NCBI GenBank assembly: GCA_964594125.1
Contig: CAZQLL010000022.1
Location: 10,997-74,996 of the forward strand
From: CAVRZJ01 sp964594125
GTDB taxonomy: Bacteria > Acidobacteriota > Thermoanaerobaculia > Thermoanaerobaculales > Thermoanaerobaculaceae
Reading direction: 5' to 3'
DNA length: 64,000 nt
A program made the translations under genes and the position numbers. Positions 16,728-28,835 of this stretch are shown in pieces (the stretch's first letter is position 1; each line of letters begins with the position of its first letter). The notes under the pieces were generated by a model, which did not search any database, was not told the origin of the DNA, and saw only the letters and a list, made by a program, of their open reading frames with translations.

Positions 16728-17654
16728 GTGAGAAGTCATCTCCTGCTCCTCCTCATACTCGCAGCCGCGGCATGCGGCGGCCGCGAAGCCGGCCCCGCAC
16801 GCGCCGGTGCGCTCCAGGTGGTCGCCACCACGAGCCTCGTCGCGGACCTCGTCCGCAGCATCGGCGAACCGCACGTCGACGTCGTTTCCCTGATGGGCCC
16901 CGGCGTTGACCCACACCTCTACCGGGCCAGGGCCGGGGACGTCGACCGGCTCGCGCGCGCCGATATCGTCTTTTACAGCGGGCTCCACCTCGAGGCGAAG
17001 CTTGCCGAGGTGCTGGAACGCCGGGGCGAGCGGCGGCCGACGGTTGCCGTCACCAGCGGAATCGACCGCGCGAGGCTGCTCGCTCCCCCGGAGTTCGCGG
17101 GCGCCTTCGACCCCCACGTCTGGTTCGACGTGGCGCTCTGGGCCGAGACGCTCGCACCGGTCCGCGCGGCGCTCGCCGACGCGGACCCGGCCCACGCCGC
17201 GGAGTACGCGGCCAACGAAGGCGCGTACCGCTCCCGTCTCTCGGCGCTGCACGAGTGGGTCGGGCGGCGGGCGGCCGAGGTGCCGGCGGAGCAGCGGGCC
17301 CTGGTGACCGCGCACGACGCCTTCAACTACTTCGGCCGGGCATACGGCTTCGAGGTGCGGGGACTGCAGGGGATCTCAACCGCGAGCGAGGCCGGCACCG
17401 CCGATGTCCAGGCCCTGGCGACGTTCGTCGCCGAACGCCGCATCCCGGCGCTCTTCGTCGAGTCGTCGGTGCCGCGCCGCTCGATCGAGGCGGTGCAGGC
17501 CGCAGTGCGCGCCCGCTCCTTCTCGGTGGCGATCGGCGGCCAGCTCTACTCCGATGCGCTCGGCGACCCGGGCACGCCCGCCGGTACCTACGAGGGGATG
17601 GTCCGCCACAACGTCGACACCATCGTCGACGCCCTGAAGGGGGGCTCTCGATGA
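16728..17654 (+). CDS. Metal ABC transporter substrate-binding lipoprotein (Mn/Zn/Fe type)
   Basis: 308-residue cluster A-I solute-binding protein. The N-terminus LLLLLILAAAACGG is a lipobox, so it is a lipid-anchored periplasmic binder. Metal ligands are visible: His in MGPGVDPHLY, His in FDPHVWFDV, Glu in FVESSVPRR and Asp in QLYSDALG; TAHDAFNYFGRAYG and GLQGISTASEAG match the MntC/TroA-like clade rather than ZnuA with its His-rich loop, which is absent. Manganese (or Mn/Zn/Fe) is thus the inferred cargo. GTG 16728 follows GAAAGGA. It is first in a five-gene operon whose first and last two junctions overlap by 4 bp. Confidence 0.9.
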   Translation: MRSHLLLLLILAAAACGGREAGPARAGALQVVATTSLVADLVRSIGEPHVDVVSLMGPGVDPHLYRARAGDVDRLARADIVFYSGLHLEAKLAEVLERRGERRPTVAVTSGIDRARLLAPPEFAGAFDPHVWFDVALWAETLAPVRAALADADPAHAAEYAANEGAYRSRLSALHEWVGRRAAEVPAEQRALVTAHDAFNYFGRAYGFEVRGLQGISTASEAGTADVQALATFVAERRIPALFVESSVPRRSIEAVQAAVRARSFSVAIGGQLYSDALGDPGTPAGTYEGMVRHNVDTIVDALKGGSR

Positions 17655-18406
17655 CGACTCGTGCGCACAGCGCCGCGTTGCTCCTGCTCGCCATCTCGGC
17701 CGGGCCGGCGCTCGCTCAGAGCGAGGCGATCGACCTCGGCGCCGACCGCCCGGACTTCACCGAGTCCGCGCTGACCGTGCCCCGCGGCTCGCTGCAGATC
17801 GAAGCCGGCACGACATGGGAGCGCAGCGACGGCGGCTTCGACGCCCTCTCCGGACCGGAGACGCTCCTGCGCTGGGGCGTCGCCGATCGGCTCGAGCTCC
17901 GTCTCGAGCTCCCGGAGTGGGTCGACTCGGCCGAGCACCTCGGCGGCGGCGGCCTGAGCGACGCCGCCGTCGGCGCCAAGCTGCGGATCGGCCCGCTGGG
18001 GGCCTGGGACGTTGCCGCGATCGGCATGCTGACACTCCCCACCGGCGACGACGACCTCACCAGCGACGAGGCGGACCCCGCGCTCGCGCTGGTGGCCAGC
18101 CGCGACGTCGCCGAAGGCTGGAGTGTCGCGGCGCAGATCGTCGCGGCGTGGCCGACCACCGACGGCGAGCGCGACCTCGAGACAGTCCTGACGGTGGTCG
18201 CCGGCGTCGATCTCGGCGAGCGCACCGGCGCCTTCCTCGAGGTCGCCGCAACCAACCCCGCCGCCGGCGGCAGCGAGGTTCTGCTCCACAGCGGTTGTAC
18301 CTTCCAGGCCGGCAGGGCATGGCAGGTCGACGTGCACGTCGGTGGGGGGCTCACCGAGAGCGCCCCCGACTTCCTCGTCGGCGCCGGGCTGGCGGCGAGG
18401 TTCTAG
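17651..18406 (+). CDS. Predicted outer-membrane beta-barrel protein in the metal-transport operon
   Basis: 251 residues with a signal peptide (HSAALLLLAISAGPALAQ). The mature part starts DLGADRPDFTESALTVPRGS and continues as alternating short strands ending in an aromatic residue (GAGLAARF), as in the MetA/phenol-degradation 'putative transporter' barrel family (PF13557-like). The ATG overlaps the binding-protein stop and the ATPase gene starts 3 bp after its end, so it is firmly in the operon. An outer-membrane pore or receptor for the metal is a reasonable inference; no direct evidence exists in the sequence. Confidence 0.75.
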   Translation: MTTRAHSAALLLLAISAGPALAQSEAIDLGADRPDFTESALTVPRGSLQIEAGTTWERSDGGFDALSGPETLLRWGVADRLELRLELPEWVDSAEHLGGGGLSDAAVGAKLRIGPLGAWDVAAIGMLTLPTGDDDLTSDEADPALALVASRDVAEGWSVAAQIVAAWPTTDGERDLETVLTVVAGVDLGERTGAFLEVAATNPAAGGSEVLLHSGCTFQAGRAWQVDVHVGGGLTESAPDFLVGAGLAARF

Positions 18407-18409
18407 GCC

Positions 18410-19228
18410 ATGGACACGTTCACCCACGCGACCCGGGCAGCCGCGAGCAGCCAGACGCTGGCGATCCACGTGACCGACCTCACCGTCGCCTACCGCTACC
18501 AGCCGGTGCTGTGGGACGTCGATCTCGAGCTGCCCCAGGGTGTGCTGATGGCCGTCGTGGGTCCAAACGGCGCCGGCAAGACGACGCTGATCCGCTCGAT
18601 CCTCGGGCTCGTGCCGATCGCCGCCGGCGAGGTGAGGATCTTCGGCCGGCCGTTCGCGGAGCAGCGCCGGCTGGTGGCGTACGTGCCGCAGCGCGGCAGC
18701 GTCGACTGGGACTTTCCGACGACCGTCCTCGACGTCGTTACCATGGGCACCTACGGCCGCCTCGGGTGGCTGCGCCGCCCCGGGCGGCGGGAGCGCGACG
18801 CGGCGCGGTCGGCACTCGACCAGGTGGGCATGGGGGCGCTCGCGGGGCGTCAGATCAGCCAGCTCTCCGGGGGCCAGCAGCAGCGGGTGTTCCTGGCGCG
18901 AGCGCTGGTACAGGACGCCGAGGTGTACCTGATGGACGAGCCGTTCCAGGGCGTCGACGCCACTACCGAGCGGGCGATCGTCGAGCTGCTGCAAACGCTG
19001 CGCTCCGCCGGCAAGACGGTGGTCGTCGTGCATCACGACCTCCAGACCGTGCGCGAGTACTTCGACTGGGTGACGCTGCTCAACGTGCGCCGCATCGCGT
19101 CGGGACCGGTGGCGGCCGCGTTCACCGAGGCGAACCTCCGACTCGCCTACGGCGGTCGCGTCGCGTTCCTCTCCCGCGGCGAGGCGGCGCCGGGTATGGG
19201 AGGCGCGTCGATGGGCTCTCCGGCATGA
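18410..19228 (+). CDS. Metal ABC transporter ATP-binding protein
   Basis: 272-residue ABC ATPase. It has Walker A GPNGAGKTT, the Q-loop VPQRGSVDWDFPTTV (the SVDWDFP element is typical of MntB/ZnuC ATPases), signature LSGGQQQRVFLARALV, Walker B VYLMDEP and the switch His in VVVHHDLQT. It energises the two permeases that follow. The stop overlaps the first permease by 4 bp. Confidence 0.94.
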   Translation: MDTFTHATRAAASSQTLAIHVTDLTVAYRYQPVLWDVDLELPQGVLMAVVGPNGAGKTTLIRSILGLVPIAAGEVRIFGRPFAEQRRLVAYVPQRGSVDWDFPTTVLDVVTMGTYGRLGWLRRPGRRERDAARSALDQVGMGALAGRQISQLSGGQQQRVFLARALVQDAEVYLMDEPFQGVDATTERAIVELLQTLRSAGKTVVVVHHDLQTVREYFDWVTLLNVRRIASGPVAAAFTEANLRLAYGGRVAFLSRGEAAPGMGGASMGSPA

Positions 19229-20346
19229 GCGCGCTCCTCGCCGACTACACGCTGCGCACCGTGGCCGTCGGCGCCGCCCTGCTCGGCGCGCTGGTCGGCG
19301 GTCTGGGCACGTTCGCGCTGCTCCGCCGCCAGAGCCTGCTCGGCGACGCGATCTCGCACGCCGCGCTGCCCGGCATCGCGATCGCCTTCCTCGTCACCGG
19401 ATCCAAGAGCACCGTGGTGCTGCTGGTCGGCGCCGGGGTCGCCGGCGGGCTCGCCGTGGCCGTCCTCGCGGGGATCACGGCCGCGACCCGGATCAAGGAG
19501 GACGCGGCGCTCGGCCTCGTCCTCTCGGTCATGTTCGGCCTCGGCATGATGCTGCTGACCATGGTCCAGAAGCGGCCGGACGCCAGCCAGGCCGGCCTCG
19601 ACCGCTTCCTCTTCGGCCAGGCCGCCGCGCTCATGAGGGGCGATCTCGTGCTTCTCGCCTGGCTCTCCGCGCTCGCGCTGGCGGCCGTGGTGGCGCTCTG
19701 GAAGGAGCTCAAGATCCTGTGCTTCGATTCCGACTTGGCGGCCGCCCTGGGGTATCGAGTGCGCCTTCTCGAGACCGCGCTGCTCGCCTTGCTGGTGGTG
19801 GCGATCGTGGTCGGGCTGCAGACGGTCGGCGTGGTCCTGATCAGCGCCCTCGTCGTGGCGCCGGCCGCCGCCGCCCGGCAGTGGACGGATCGTCTTTCGA
19901 TCATGGCGGCGCTCGCCGCCGGGTTCGGGGCGCTCTCCGGAGCTGCCGGCGCCGTGATCTCCAGCGTGACGCCCCGCCTCCCCACCGGTCCGACGGTGGT
20001 CGTCGTCCTCGCAGCGATCGCCGTGGCGTCGCTCCTGTTGGCGCCGGCGCGCGGGCTGCTCTGGGCCGCTGCAGCACGCCTCCGGCACGGCCGACGGCTC
20101 CGGCTCGAGGCGGTGCTGGTCGATCTCTACCGGTTGGCCGAGCAGCACGACGACCCGGGTCACCCGCACTCACCCGCGGCGCTCGCCGCCATGCGCCGCG
20201 GCAGGACCGGCGTCGGCCGATCGCTCGAGCGGCTCGCCGATGCGGGCCTCGTCACGCGCGGCGACGGGCCGGTTTGGGCGTTGACCGACGAGGGCCGGCG
20301 GCGGGCCCGGGGCCTCGCCGTCGACCGCGGCGAGGAGGCGCCGTGA
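19225..20346 (+). CDS. Metal ABC transporter permease with C-terminal winged-helix domain
   Basis: 373 residues. The first about 290 form an ABC-3 family permease (RRQSLLGDAISHAALPGIA, then KELKILCFDSDLAAALGY, the coupling region, and VGVVLISALVVAPAAAARQW with the metal-path acidic/His residues). After the last helix, about 75 residues (RLEAVLVDLYRLAEQHDD, MRRGRTGVGRSLERLADAGLV, WALTDEGRRRARGL) read as a winged helix-turn-helix. Such fusions to metal permeases occur in some TroC/MntB-type proteins with DtxR-like tails. It may sense or regulate, possibly binding DNA or gating transport; not known. Confidence 0.88.
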   Translation: MSALLADYTLRTVAVGAALLGALVGGLGTFALLRRQSLLGDAISHAALPGIAIAFLVTGSKSTVVLLVGAGVAGGLAVAVLAGITAATRIKEDAALGLVLSVMFGLGMMLLTMVQKRPDASQAGLDRFLFGQAAALMRGDLVLLAWLSALALAAVVALWKELKILCFDSDLAAALGYRVRLLETALLALLVVAIVVGLQTVGVVLISALVVAPAAAARQWTDRLSIMAALAAGFGALSGAAGAVISSVTPRLPTGPTVVVVLAAIAVASLLLAPARGLLWAAAARLRHGRRLRLEAVLVDLYRLAEQHDDPGHPHSPAALAAMRRGRTGVGRSLERLADAGLVTRGDGPVWALTDEGRRRARGLAVDRGEEAP

Positions 20347-21452
20347 GCCAGGCGCAGCTCGAGATCCAGCTCATCGCCGCGCTCACCGCCGCGGCGTGCG
20401 CGCTGCCCGGCGCGTTCCTGCTGTTGCGCCGCATGGCGATGCTCTCGGACGCCATCGCGCACGCGATCCTGCCCGGCATCGTCGTCGCCTTCTTCGTCAC
20501 CCGCAACCTCGCCTCGCCGCTTCTCCTCGCCGGCGCCACGGCCACCGGGGTGCTCACCGTCGTCGTGGTCGAGACGCTGCTGCGCAGCCGCCGCCTGCGC
20601 CAGGATGCGGCGATCGGCCTCACCTTTCCCGTGTTCTTCTCGGTCGGCATCATCCTCATCTCGCGCTACGCCGGCAACGTCCACCTCGACACCGACGCGG
20701 TGCTCCTCGGCGAGCTCGCCTTCGCCCCGTTCGACCGCCTCGTGCTCGGCGGCGTGGACGTCGGCGCGAGGGCGCTGTGGCTCGCGGCCGCCGTCCTCGC
20801 CGTCAACCTGGCGTTCGTGCTCGCGCTCTTCAAGGAGCTCAAGGTCGCCACCTTCGACGCGGCGCTGGCGGGCGCGCTCGGCCTCGCGCCGGCAGTCGTC
20901 CACTACGCCCTCACCGCGGTCGTGTCGCTCACGGCGGTGGCGGCGTTCGACACCGTCGGCTCGGTGCTCGTGGTCGCGCTGATGATCGCCCCGCCGGCGG
21001 CGGCATACCTCCTGGCCGACCGGCTCGGTCCGATGATCGCCCTGTCCGCCGCGATCGGCGTCGCCTCCGCAGTGGCCGGCTACTGGGTGGCGGTGGCGCT
21101 GGACGCATCGATCGCCGGAGCGATCGCAGCGCTGACCGGCGCCGCCTTCGCCGCGGCGCTCCTCCTCTCCCCGGAGCGCGGCCTGGTCGCTGCCGCCCGC
21201 AGGCGCCGCGAGAACCGCCGCCGCTTCGCCTTCGCCATGCTCGCGCTCCACCTGGGGCAGCACGAAGCGCTCGGAGAGGAGGCTGAGGAGAACCGCGTGG
21301 CGACGCTGCACTCCCACCTGGGGTGGACCCCGGACCGGGTGGCTGGCGTGGTCGCCGACGCCGAGCGCCGCGGGCTGCTCCACCGCCGCGGCGACATTCT
21401 GGCCCTCACCGAGCGCGGCCGCACGGTCGCCAGTGCGGTCGTTCGCCAGTAG
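20343..21452 (+). CDS. Second metal ABC transporter permease with C-terminal winged-helix domain
   Basis: 369 residues, ABC-3 permease core (LLRRMAMLSDAIAHAILPGIV; LFKELKVATFDAALAGALGL; TVGSVLVVALMIAPPAAAYLL), followed by a linker rich in Arg and a tail VATLHSHLGWTPDRVAGVVADA then RGLLHRRGDILALTERGRTVA, a second winged helix. It starts with a GTG overlapping the first permease stop. Two different permeases suggest a heterodimeric channel as in TroCD. Having the wHTH on both subunits is unusual and implies a paired cytoplasmic module. Confidence 0.88.
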   Translation: MSQAQLEIQLIAALTAAACALPGAFLLLRRMAMLSDAIAHAILPGIVVAFFVTRNLASPLLLAGATATGVLTVVVVETLLRSRRLRQDAAIGLTFPVFFSVGIILISRYAGNVHLDTDAVLLGELAFAPFDRLVLGGVDVGARALWLAAAVLAVNLAFVLALFKELKVATFDAALAGALGLAPAVVHYALTAVVSLTAVAAFDTVGSVLVVALMIAPPAAAYLLADRLGPMIALSAAIGVASAVAGYWVAVALDASIAGAIAALTGAAFAAALLLSPERGLVAAARRRRENRRRFAFAMLALHLGQHEALGEEAEENRVATLHSHLGWTPDRVAGVVADAERRGLLHRRGDILALTERGRTVASAVVRQ

Positions 21453-21504
21453 GCCGCGGCGCCCGCCCGCGGCGCGCCGCCGGCTGGCACGCGCCGACAG
21501 CGGT

Positions 21505-22196
21505 CTATCTCAGCGCCAGCCTGCGCCCGACATCCGGCTCGCCGGTGCGGCGCTCGTTGGAGATCGTCGTCCTTCCGGCCTGGAGCACGACCTCCGCCGG
21601 CCGCGCCGGCGGCGCCGTCCTGCCGAAGCCGCCCGCGAGCTTCTGGCCGCCGCCGCCGTAGGCCGCGAGGATGGCGCTGACGTAGTCCCTGGTCTCGCGG
21701 TACGGCGGCACGCCCCCGTGCTTTTCGACGGCTTCCGGCCCGGCGTTGTAGGCGGCCAGCGCGAGGCGCAGGTCGGAGCCGAAGCGCCCGAGCAGGTCGC
21801 GCAGGTAGCGGACGCCGCCGCGAATGTTGTCGCGCGCGTTGAAGGCGTCGGCGACGCCGTACGCGGTCGCGGTGGAGGGCATGAGCTGCATCACGCCGCG
21901 CGCGCCCTTCGGGCTCACCGCCCTCGGGTTGTAGCCGGACTCCATGCGGATCACGAGGTCGACCAGGGCGGGGTCGAGGCCGTGGGCGAGCGCGGTCTGC
22001 TGCACATGCGGCCACAGCTCGGCGCGGCGGTCGGCGGCGCCGTTCGGCACGGTCCTCGCGGACTGTGCGGCGGGCACGCTGACGATCTTGCGGGTGCCCT
22101 CGCGGTCGACGAACGTGATGACCCCGGCGGTGCGCTCCCCGCCAGCCGCCGCGGTGAGCGGCATGAGCACGAGCGCGGCCGCGAGGAGGTCGGACC

Positions 22197-22200
<4 letters not shown>
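21505..22200 (-). CDS. Soluble lytic murein transglycosylase (SLT family)
   Basis: 231 residues with a short signal peptide. After a SPOR-less N-terminal part with ITFVDREGTRKIVSV (a DUF4124-like start), the SLT domain shows the catalytic Glu in RMESGYNPRAVSPKG, VMQLMPSTA, NIRGGVRYLRDLL and AAYNAGPEAV. It cleaves the glycan backbone of peptidoglycan to anhydro-muropeptides in the periplasm. GTG 22200 overlaps the alaS stop by 3 bp, so it is the last gene of a leftward operon with alaS and recX. Confidence 0.9.
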
Positions 22201-24831
<2,631 letters not shown>

Positions 24832-24848
<17 letters not shown>

Positions 24849-25308
24849 CGGCATCCTCTCCGGCGCGCTCCGCGAGCGCTCGGCTCACCGCCGCCGCCCC
24901 GAATCCGCGCGCGAGCAGATACCGTATCACCTTCCGCCGTTGCGGCGGAAGTGTGCGAAAGCCCGGGTACTTGCGTGCCGCGCGGGCGAGCGCTGCGGTG
25001 AGCGCCCCGGCCTCGTCCTCCTCCGCGATGCCGGCGAGCGCCTCTCCCGCCGCCGCGCGCCCCACGCCGCGGCGCCTGAGGGCCAGCGCGACCGCGCGGC
25101 GGCCGCGCCCCTGCGCGAGCTGCGCGCGCGCCACGTCGCCGGCGAGGGCCGCGTCGCCGAGCAGGCCGGCGGCCTCCAGGCGCGCCACCTCCGCGCGGAT
25201 CGCGGCGGCGCCGAATCCCTTGTGCTCCAGCCGCGCCGCCAGCTCGCGGCGCGACAGCGCCCGCCGCGCGAGCAAGCGCAGCGCGACCTGGTGAATATCA
25301 GCCGGCAT
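24832..25308 (-). CDS. recX: Regulatory protein RecX
   Basis: 158 residues, rich in Ala/Arg, with the three-helix repeat pattern of RecX: LARRALSRRELAARLEHKGF, LLGDAALAGDVARAQLAQGRGRRAVALALRRRGV and KVIRYLLARGFGAAAVSRAL. RecX inhibits RecA filament growth; recA itself is not in the window. ATG 25308 is used because residues upstream (to 25413) derive from the heptad array and are not conserved protein. It overlaps alaS. Confidence 0.87.
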
Positions 25309-25315
25309 GCGAGAA

Positions 25316-25343
25316 CGTGGCTCGTGGTTCGTGGCTCGTGGCT
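25316..25343 (+). repeat. Heptanucleotide tandem array (CGTGGYT x4)
   Basis: Four adjoining 7-bp units CGTGGCT, CGTGGTT, CGTGGCT, CGTGGCT between recX and pilT. An inverted partner lies at 25401-25421. Similar arrays occur near 39.08, 59.49 and 27.9 kb. Confidence 0.85.
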
Positions 25344-25400
25344 CGAGAAGGAAACAGGTGAAGGCCGGCAAGCCGCGACATGCGCTGCCGGCGGGCGACG

Positions 25401-25421
25401 GGCCACGGGCCACGGGCCACG
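25401..25421 (-). repeat. Inverted heptanucleotide array (GGCCACG x3)
   Basis: Three exact GGCCACG units, i.e. CGTGGCC on the minus strand, facing the array at 25316-25343. The two together could fold as an imperfect hairpin with a loop of about 60 nt in the 117-bp recX-pilT spacer. Confidence 0.85.
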
Positions 25422-25425
25422 GTCG

Positions 25426-26607
25426 TCAGGCGCCTTCCTTGCCGCCGAACTCGAAAGCGGCGCTCTCGCCGAACGGCTCCTGCTCGAGCCCCGACTCCAG
25501 CGTGCCCTCCATCTCCTCGCGCGACATGTCGGCGGTCGACTGGATCCCCTGGATGCGCAGCCGCAGCTCGTCGGGGTTCGACGCGCGGCGCAGCGCCTCG
25601 TCGAGGGTGATCAGGCCCGAGCGGTAGAGCATGAACAGCGACTGGTCGAACGTCTGCATCCCGTACTGCGAGGTGCCGGCGGCAATCGCGTCGCGGATCA
25701 GCTTCGTCTTCTCCTTCTGCTCGATGCAGTCGCGGATGTAGGCGGTCGAGATCATCACCTCGACCGCCGGGACGCGGCCGAGCCCGTCGGCGCGCGGCAG
25801 CAGGCGCATCGAGACCACCGCCCTGAGCACCGCTGCGAGCTGGATGCGGATCTGTTTCTGCTGGTGCGGAGGGAACACCGCGATGATGCGGTTGATCGTC
25901 TCGGTGGCGTCGAGGGTGTGCAGCGTCGACAGCACGAGGTGGCCGGTCTCGGCGGCGAGCAGCGCGGTCTCGATCGTTTCGAAGTCGCGCATCTCCCCGA
26001 CAAGGATGACGTCGGGGTCCTGCCGGAGGGCGACGCGCATCGCGACCGAGAACGCCCGCGTGTCGACCTCCACCTCGCGCTGGTTGATGATCGCCTTCTT
26101 GTCGCGGTGCAGGAACTCGATCGGGTCCTCGATGGTGACGACGTGGCAGTTGCGCGTCGAGTTGATGTGGTCGATCATCGCGGCCAGCGTCGTCGACTTC
26201 CCCGACCCGGTGGTGCCGGTGACCAGGACCAGGCCGCGGTCCTCGTCGGCGATGCGGTCGAGAACGGGCGGCAGCAGCAGCTCGCGCGTCCCCAGGATGC
26301 GCGCCGGAATGAGGCGCAGGACAAGACCCACCGAGCCGCGCTGCTGGAAGATGTTGCAGCGGAAACGGCCCAGCCCGGGGACCGAGTACGCGATGTCGAT
26401 CTCCAGGTACTGCTTGAACTTCTCCTTCTGCTGCGTGGACATCATGGAGAACCCCATGGCGATGGTGTCCTCCTGCATCAGGCGCTTGAACTCGACCAGC
26501 GGCACGAGCTGGCCGTCCACGCGGATGATCGGATGGGCCCCGACCTTGAGGTGCACGTCGGAGGCCTTGCGTTCGGTCGCGACCTTGAGGATATCGTTGA
26601 TGTGCAT
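25426..26607 (-). CDS. pilT: Type IV pilus retraction ATPase PilT
   Basis: 393-residue secretion ATPase. The N-terminal PAS-like domain (ASDVHLKVGAHPIIRVDGQL) is followed by Walker A GTTGSGKSTT, the Asp box TIEDPIEFLH, Walker B DVILVGEMRD, the His box GHLVLSTLHT and the PilT-specific AIRNLIRE-like region (here RDAIAAGTSQYGMQTFDQSL). It powers pilus retraction and twitching. ATG 26607 has GGAGGG 8 nt upstream; an in-frame start at 26667 is rejected. The last 40 residues (after MSREEME) are an acidic tail. No other pil genes are nearby. Confidence 0.94.
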   Translation of the reverse strand: MHINDILKVATERKASDVHLKVGAHPIIRVDGQLVPLVEFKRLMQEDTIAMGFSMMSTQQKEKFKQYLEIDIAYSVPGLGRFRCNIFQQRGSVGLVLRLIPARILGTRELLLPPVLDRIADEDRGLVLVTGTTGSGKSTTLAAMIDHINSTRNCHVVTIEDPIEFLHRDKKAIINQREVEVDTRAFSVAMRVALRQDPDVILVGEMRDFETIETALLAAETGHLVLSTLHTLDATETINRIIAVFPPHQQKQIRIQLAAVLRAVVSMRLLPRADGLGRVPAVEVMISTAYIRDCIEQKEKTKLIRDAIAAGTSQYGMQTFDQSLFMLYRSGLITLDEALRRASNPDELRLRIQGIQSTADMSREEMEGTLESGLEQEPFGESAAFEFGGKEGA

Positions 26608-26712
26608 CTCATCACCCTCCGGGCGAGGCCCGGCGCCCCGGCACGCCGCGGCCGGCTCCGACCTCACCTCGCCGCGGCGGGCGCCCTGCGAGCTTCGCGC
26701 TGCTACACCTCC

Positions 26713-26741
26713 ATGGTAGCGCCCGCCAGGCCGTCCGCCAA
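26713..26741 (-). promoter_or_regulatory. Candidate promoter of pilT
   Basis: On the minus strand: TTGGCG (26741-26736), 17-bp spacer, TACCAT (26718-26713). It lies back to back with the -10 of the divergent PD40 gene, so the two promoters share a 40-bp region. It would give a leader of about 100 nt. Confidence 0.5.
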
Positions 26742-26743
26742 GG

Positions 26744-26749
26744 TATGAT
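26744..26749 (+). promoter_or_regulatory. -10 element placing the PD40 gene as leaderless
   Basis: TATGAT ends 8 nt before ATG 26758, so transcription would begin at or next to the start codon, and no ribosome site is present. No -35 is recognisable at 16-18 bp. Confidence 0.5.
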
Positions 26750-26757
26750 GCGCGATC

Positions 26758-27885
<1,128 letters not shown>

Positions 27886-27999
27886 GGCAGGCGACGGACG
27901 GCAGGCGAACGGCGAGAGACAGGAGGCGAGTCATACCTTCCGCTGTCGGCTCCCGGGTCTCCTGCCTCCCGCCCTCCGCCTTCCGCCTGCCTGTATCGC
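27886..27999. repeat. Inverted pair of degenerate 7-bp arrays between convergent genes
   Basis: 27886-27930 reads in 7-bp steps GGCAGGC, GACGGAC, GGCAGGC, GAACGGC, GAGAGAC, AGGAGGC. From about 27938 to 28016 the opposite strand shows GGCGAAG, GGCGATA, GGCGATA, CAGGCAG, GCGGAAG, GCGGAGG, GCGGGAG, GCAGGAG. The second array runs into the last codons and TAG stop of the dehydrogenase gene. It probably folds as a long imperfect hairpin at the convergent junction. Confidence 0.75.
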
Positions 28000-28824
28000 C
28001 TATCGCCCTTCGCCCGGCGCCTTCTTCTGCTGCAGCCGCTTGACGATGTGGGCGGCGACGCGGCGCGGCGCGAGGCGGACCGCCTGCGTTCCGGCCTTGT
28101 TCATCACGCCGGGGATGACGACGCGACGGCCGCGCCTGGCCGCCGTCCAGCCGGCGTGCGCCACCTCGTCGGCCTCCATCATCTTCACCCACCCGGACAC
28201 CAGCCGCGACCCCTCGATGTCGGCGCGCCGCTGGAACTCCGAGCGCGTCGGGCCCGGGCACAGCGCGGTGACGCTCACGCCGCTGCCGGACAGCTCGCTC
28301 GCGATCGCCTCCGAGAACGAGAGCACGAACGCCTTGGTGGCGTAGTAGACCGCCATCAACGGACCGGGCTGGAACGCCGCCGTCGAGGCGACGTTCAGGA
28401 TGCGGCCGCGCCCGCGCTGCACGAGGCCGGGAAGAAACAGCTTCGTCAGGTGGACCAGCGCGGTGACGTTGACCTGGATCATGTCGAGCTCGGTGCGCAG
28501 CGACGTCGCCGCGAACATCCCGTGGGCGCCGAAACCGGCGCTGTTGACCAACACCTCGACGTCGGCGCCGGCCTCGGCGCACGCCTCGAACACCCGCCGC
28601 GGCGCTCCCGGATCGGCAAGGTCGGCCGTCACCACGGTCGCCGCCACGCCGTGCTTCTCGGAGAGCTCCGCGGCCAGCTCGAGCAGCCGCTCGGTGCCCC
28701 GCGCCACCAGCACAAGCGGGTGGCCGTCGCGCGCCGCCAGGCGCGCCATCTCCATGCCGATGCCGGCCGAGGCGCCCGTGATCACGGCCGTCCCGGGTGC
28801 GGGCTTCTTCCTTCTCCTGAGCAT
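28000..28824 (-). CDS. Short-chain dehydrogenase/reductase
   Basis: 274 residues, classical SDR fold (DltE/YqjQ-like). It has NADP site TGASAGIGMEMARLAA, NSAGFGAHG, catalytic Ser in NVASTAAFQPGP and YYATKAF with Tyr-x3-Lys. The C-terminal part (after residue 220) is basic with VVIPGVMNKAGTQAVRLAPR, as in this subgroup. The substrate is unknown. GGAGAG precedes ATG 28824. The C-terminal residues PGEGR are encoded inside a heptad repeat array. It is 11 bp downstream of the next gene, so likely in its operon. Confidence 0.9.
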   Translation of the reverse strand: MLRRRKKPAPGTAVITGASAGIGMEMARLAARDGHPLVLVARGTERLLELAAELSEKHGVAATVVTADLADPGAPRRVFEACAEAGADVEVLVNSAGFGAHGMFAATSLRTELDMIQVNVTALVHLTKLFLPGLVQRGRGRILNVASTAAFQPGPLMAVYYATKAFVLSFSEAIASELSGSGVSVTALCPGPTRSEFQRRADIEGSRLVSGWVKMMEADEVAHAGWTAARRGRRVVIPGVMNKAGTQAVRLAPRRVAAHIVKRLQQKKAPGEGR

Positions 28825-28835
28825 CGCGCTCTCCT

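Noticed and set aside
25316..25421. Possible CRISPR array
   Set aside because: The units are 7 bp, adjoining, without unique spacers; no cas genes.
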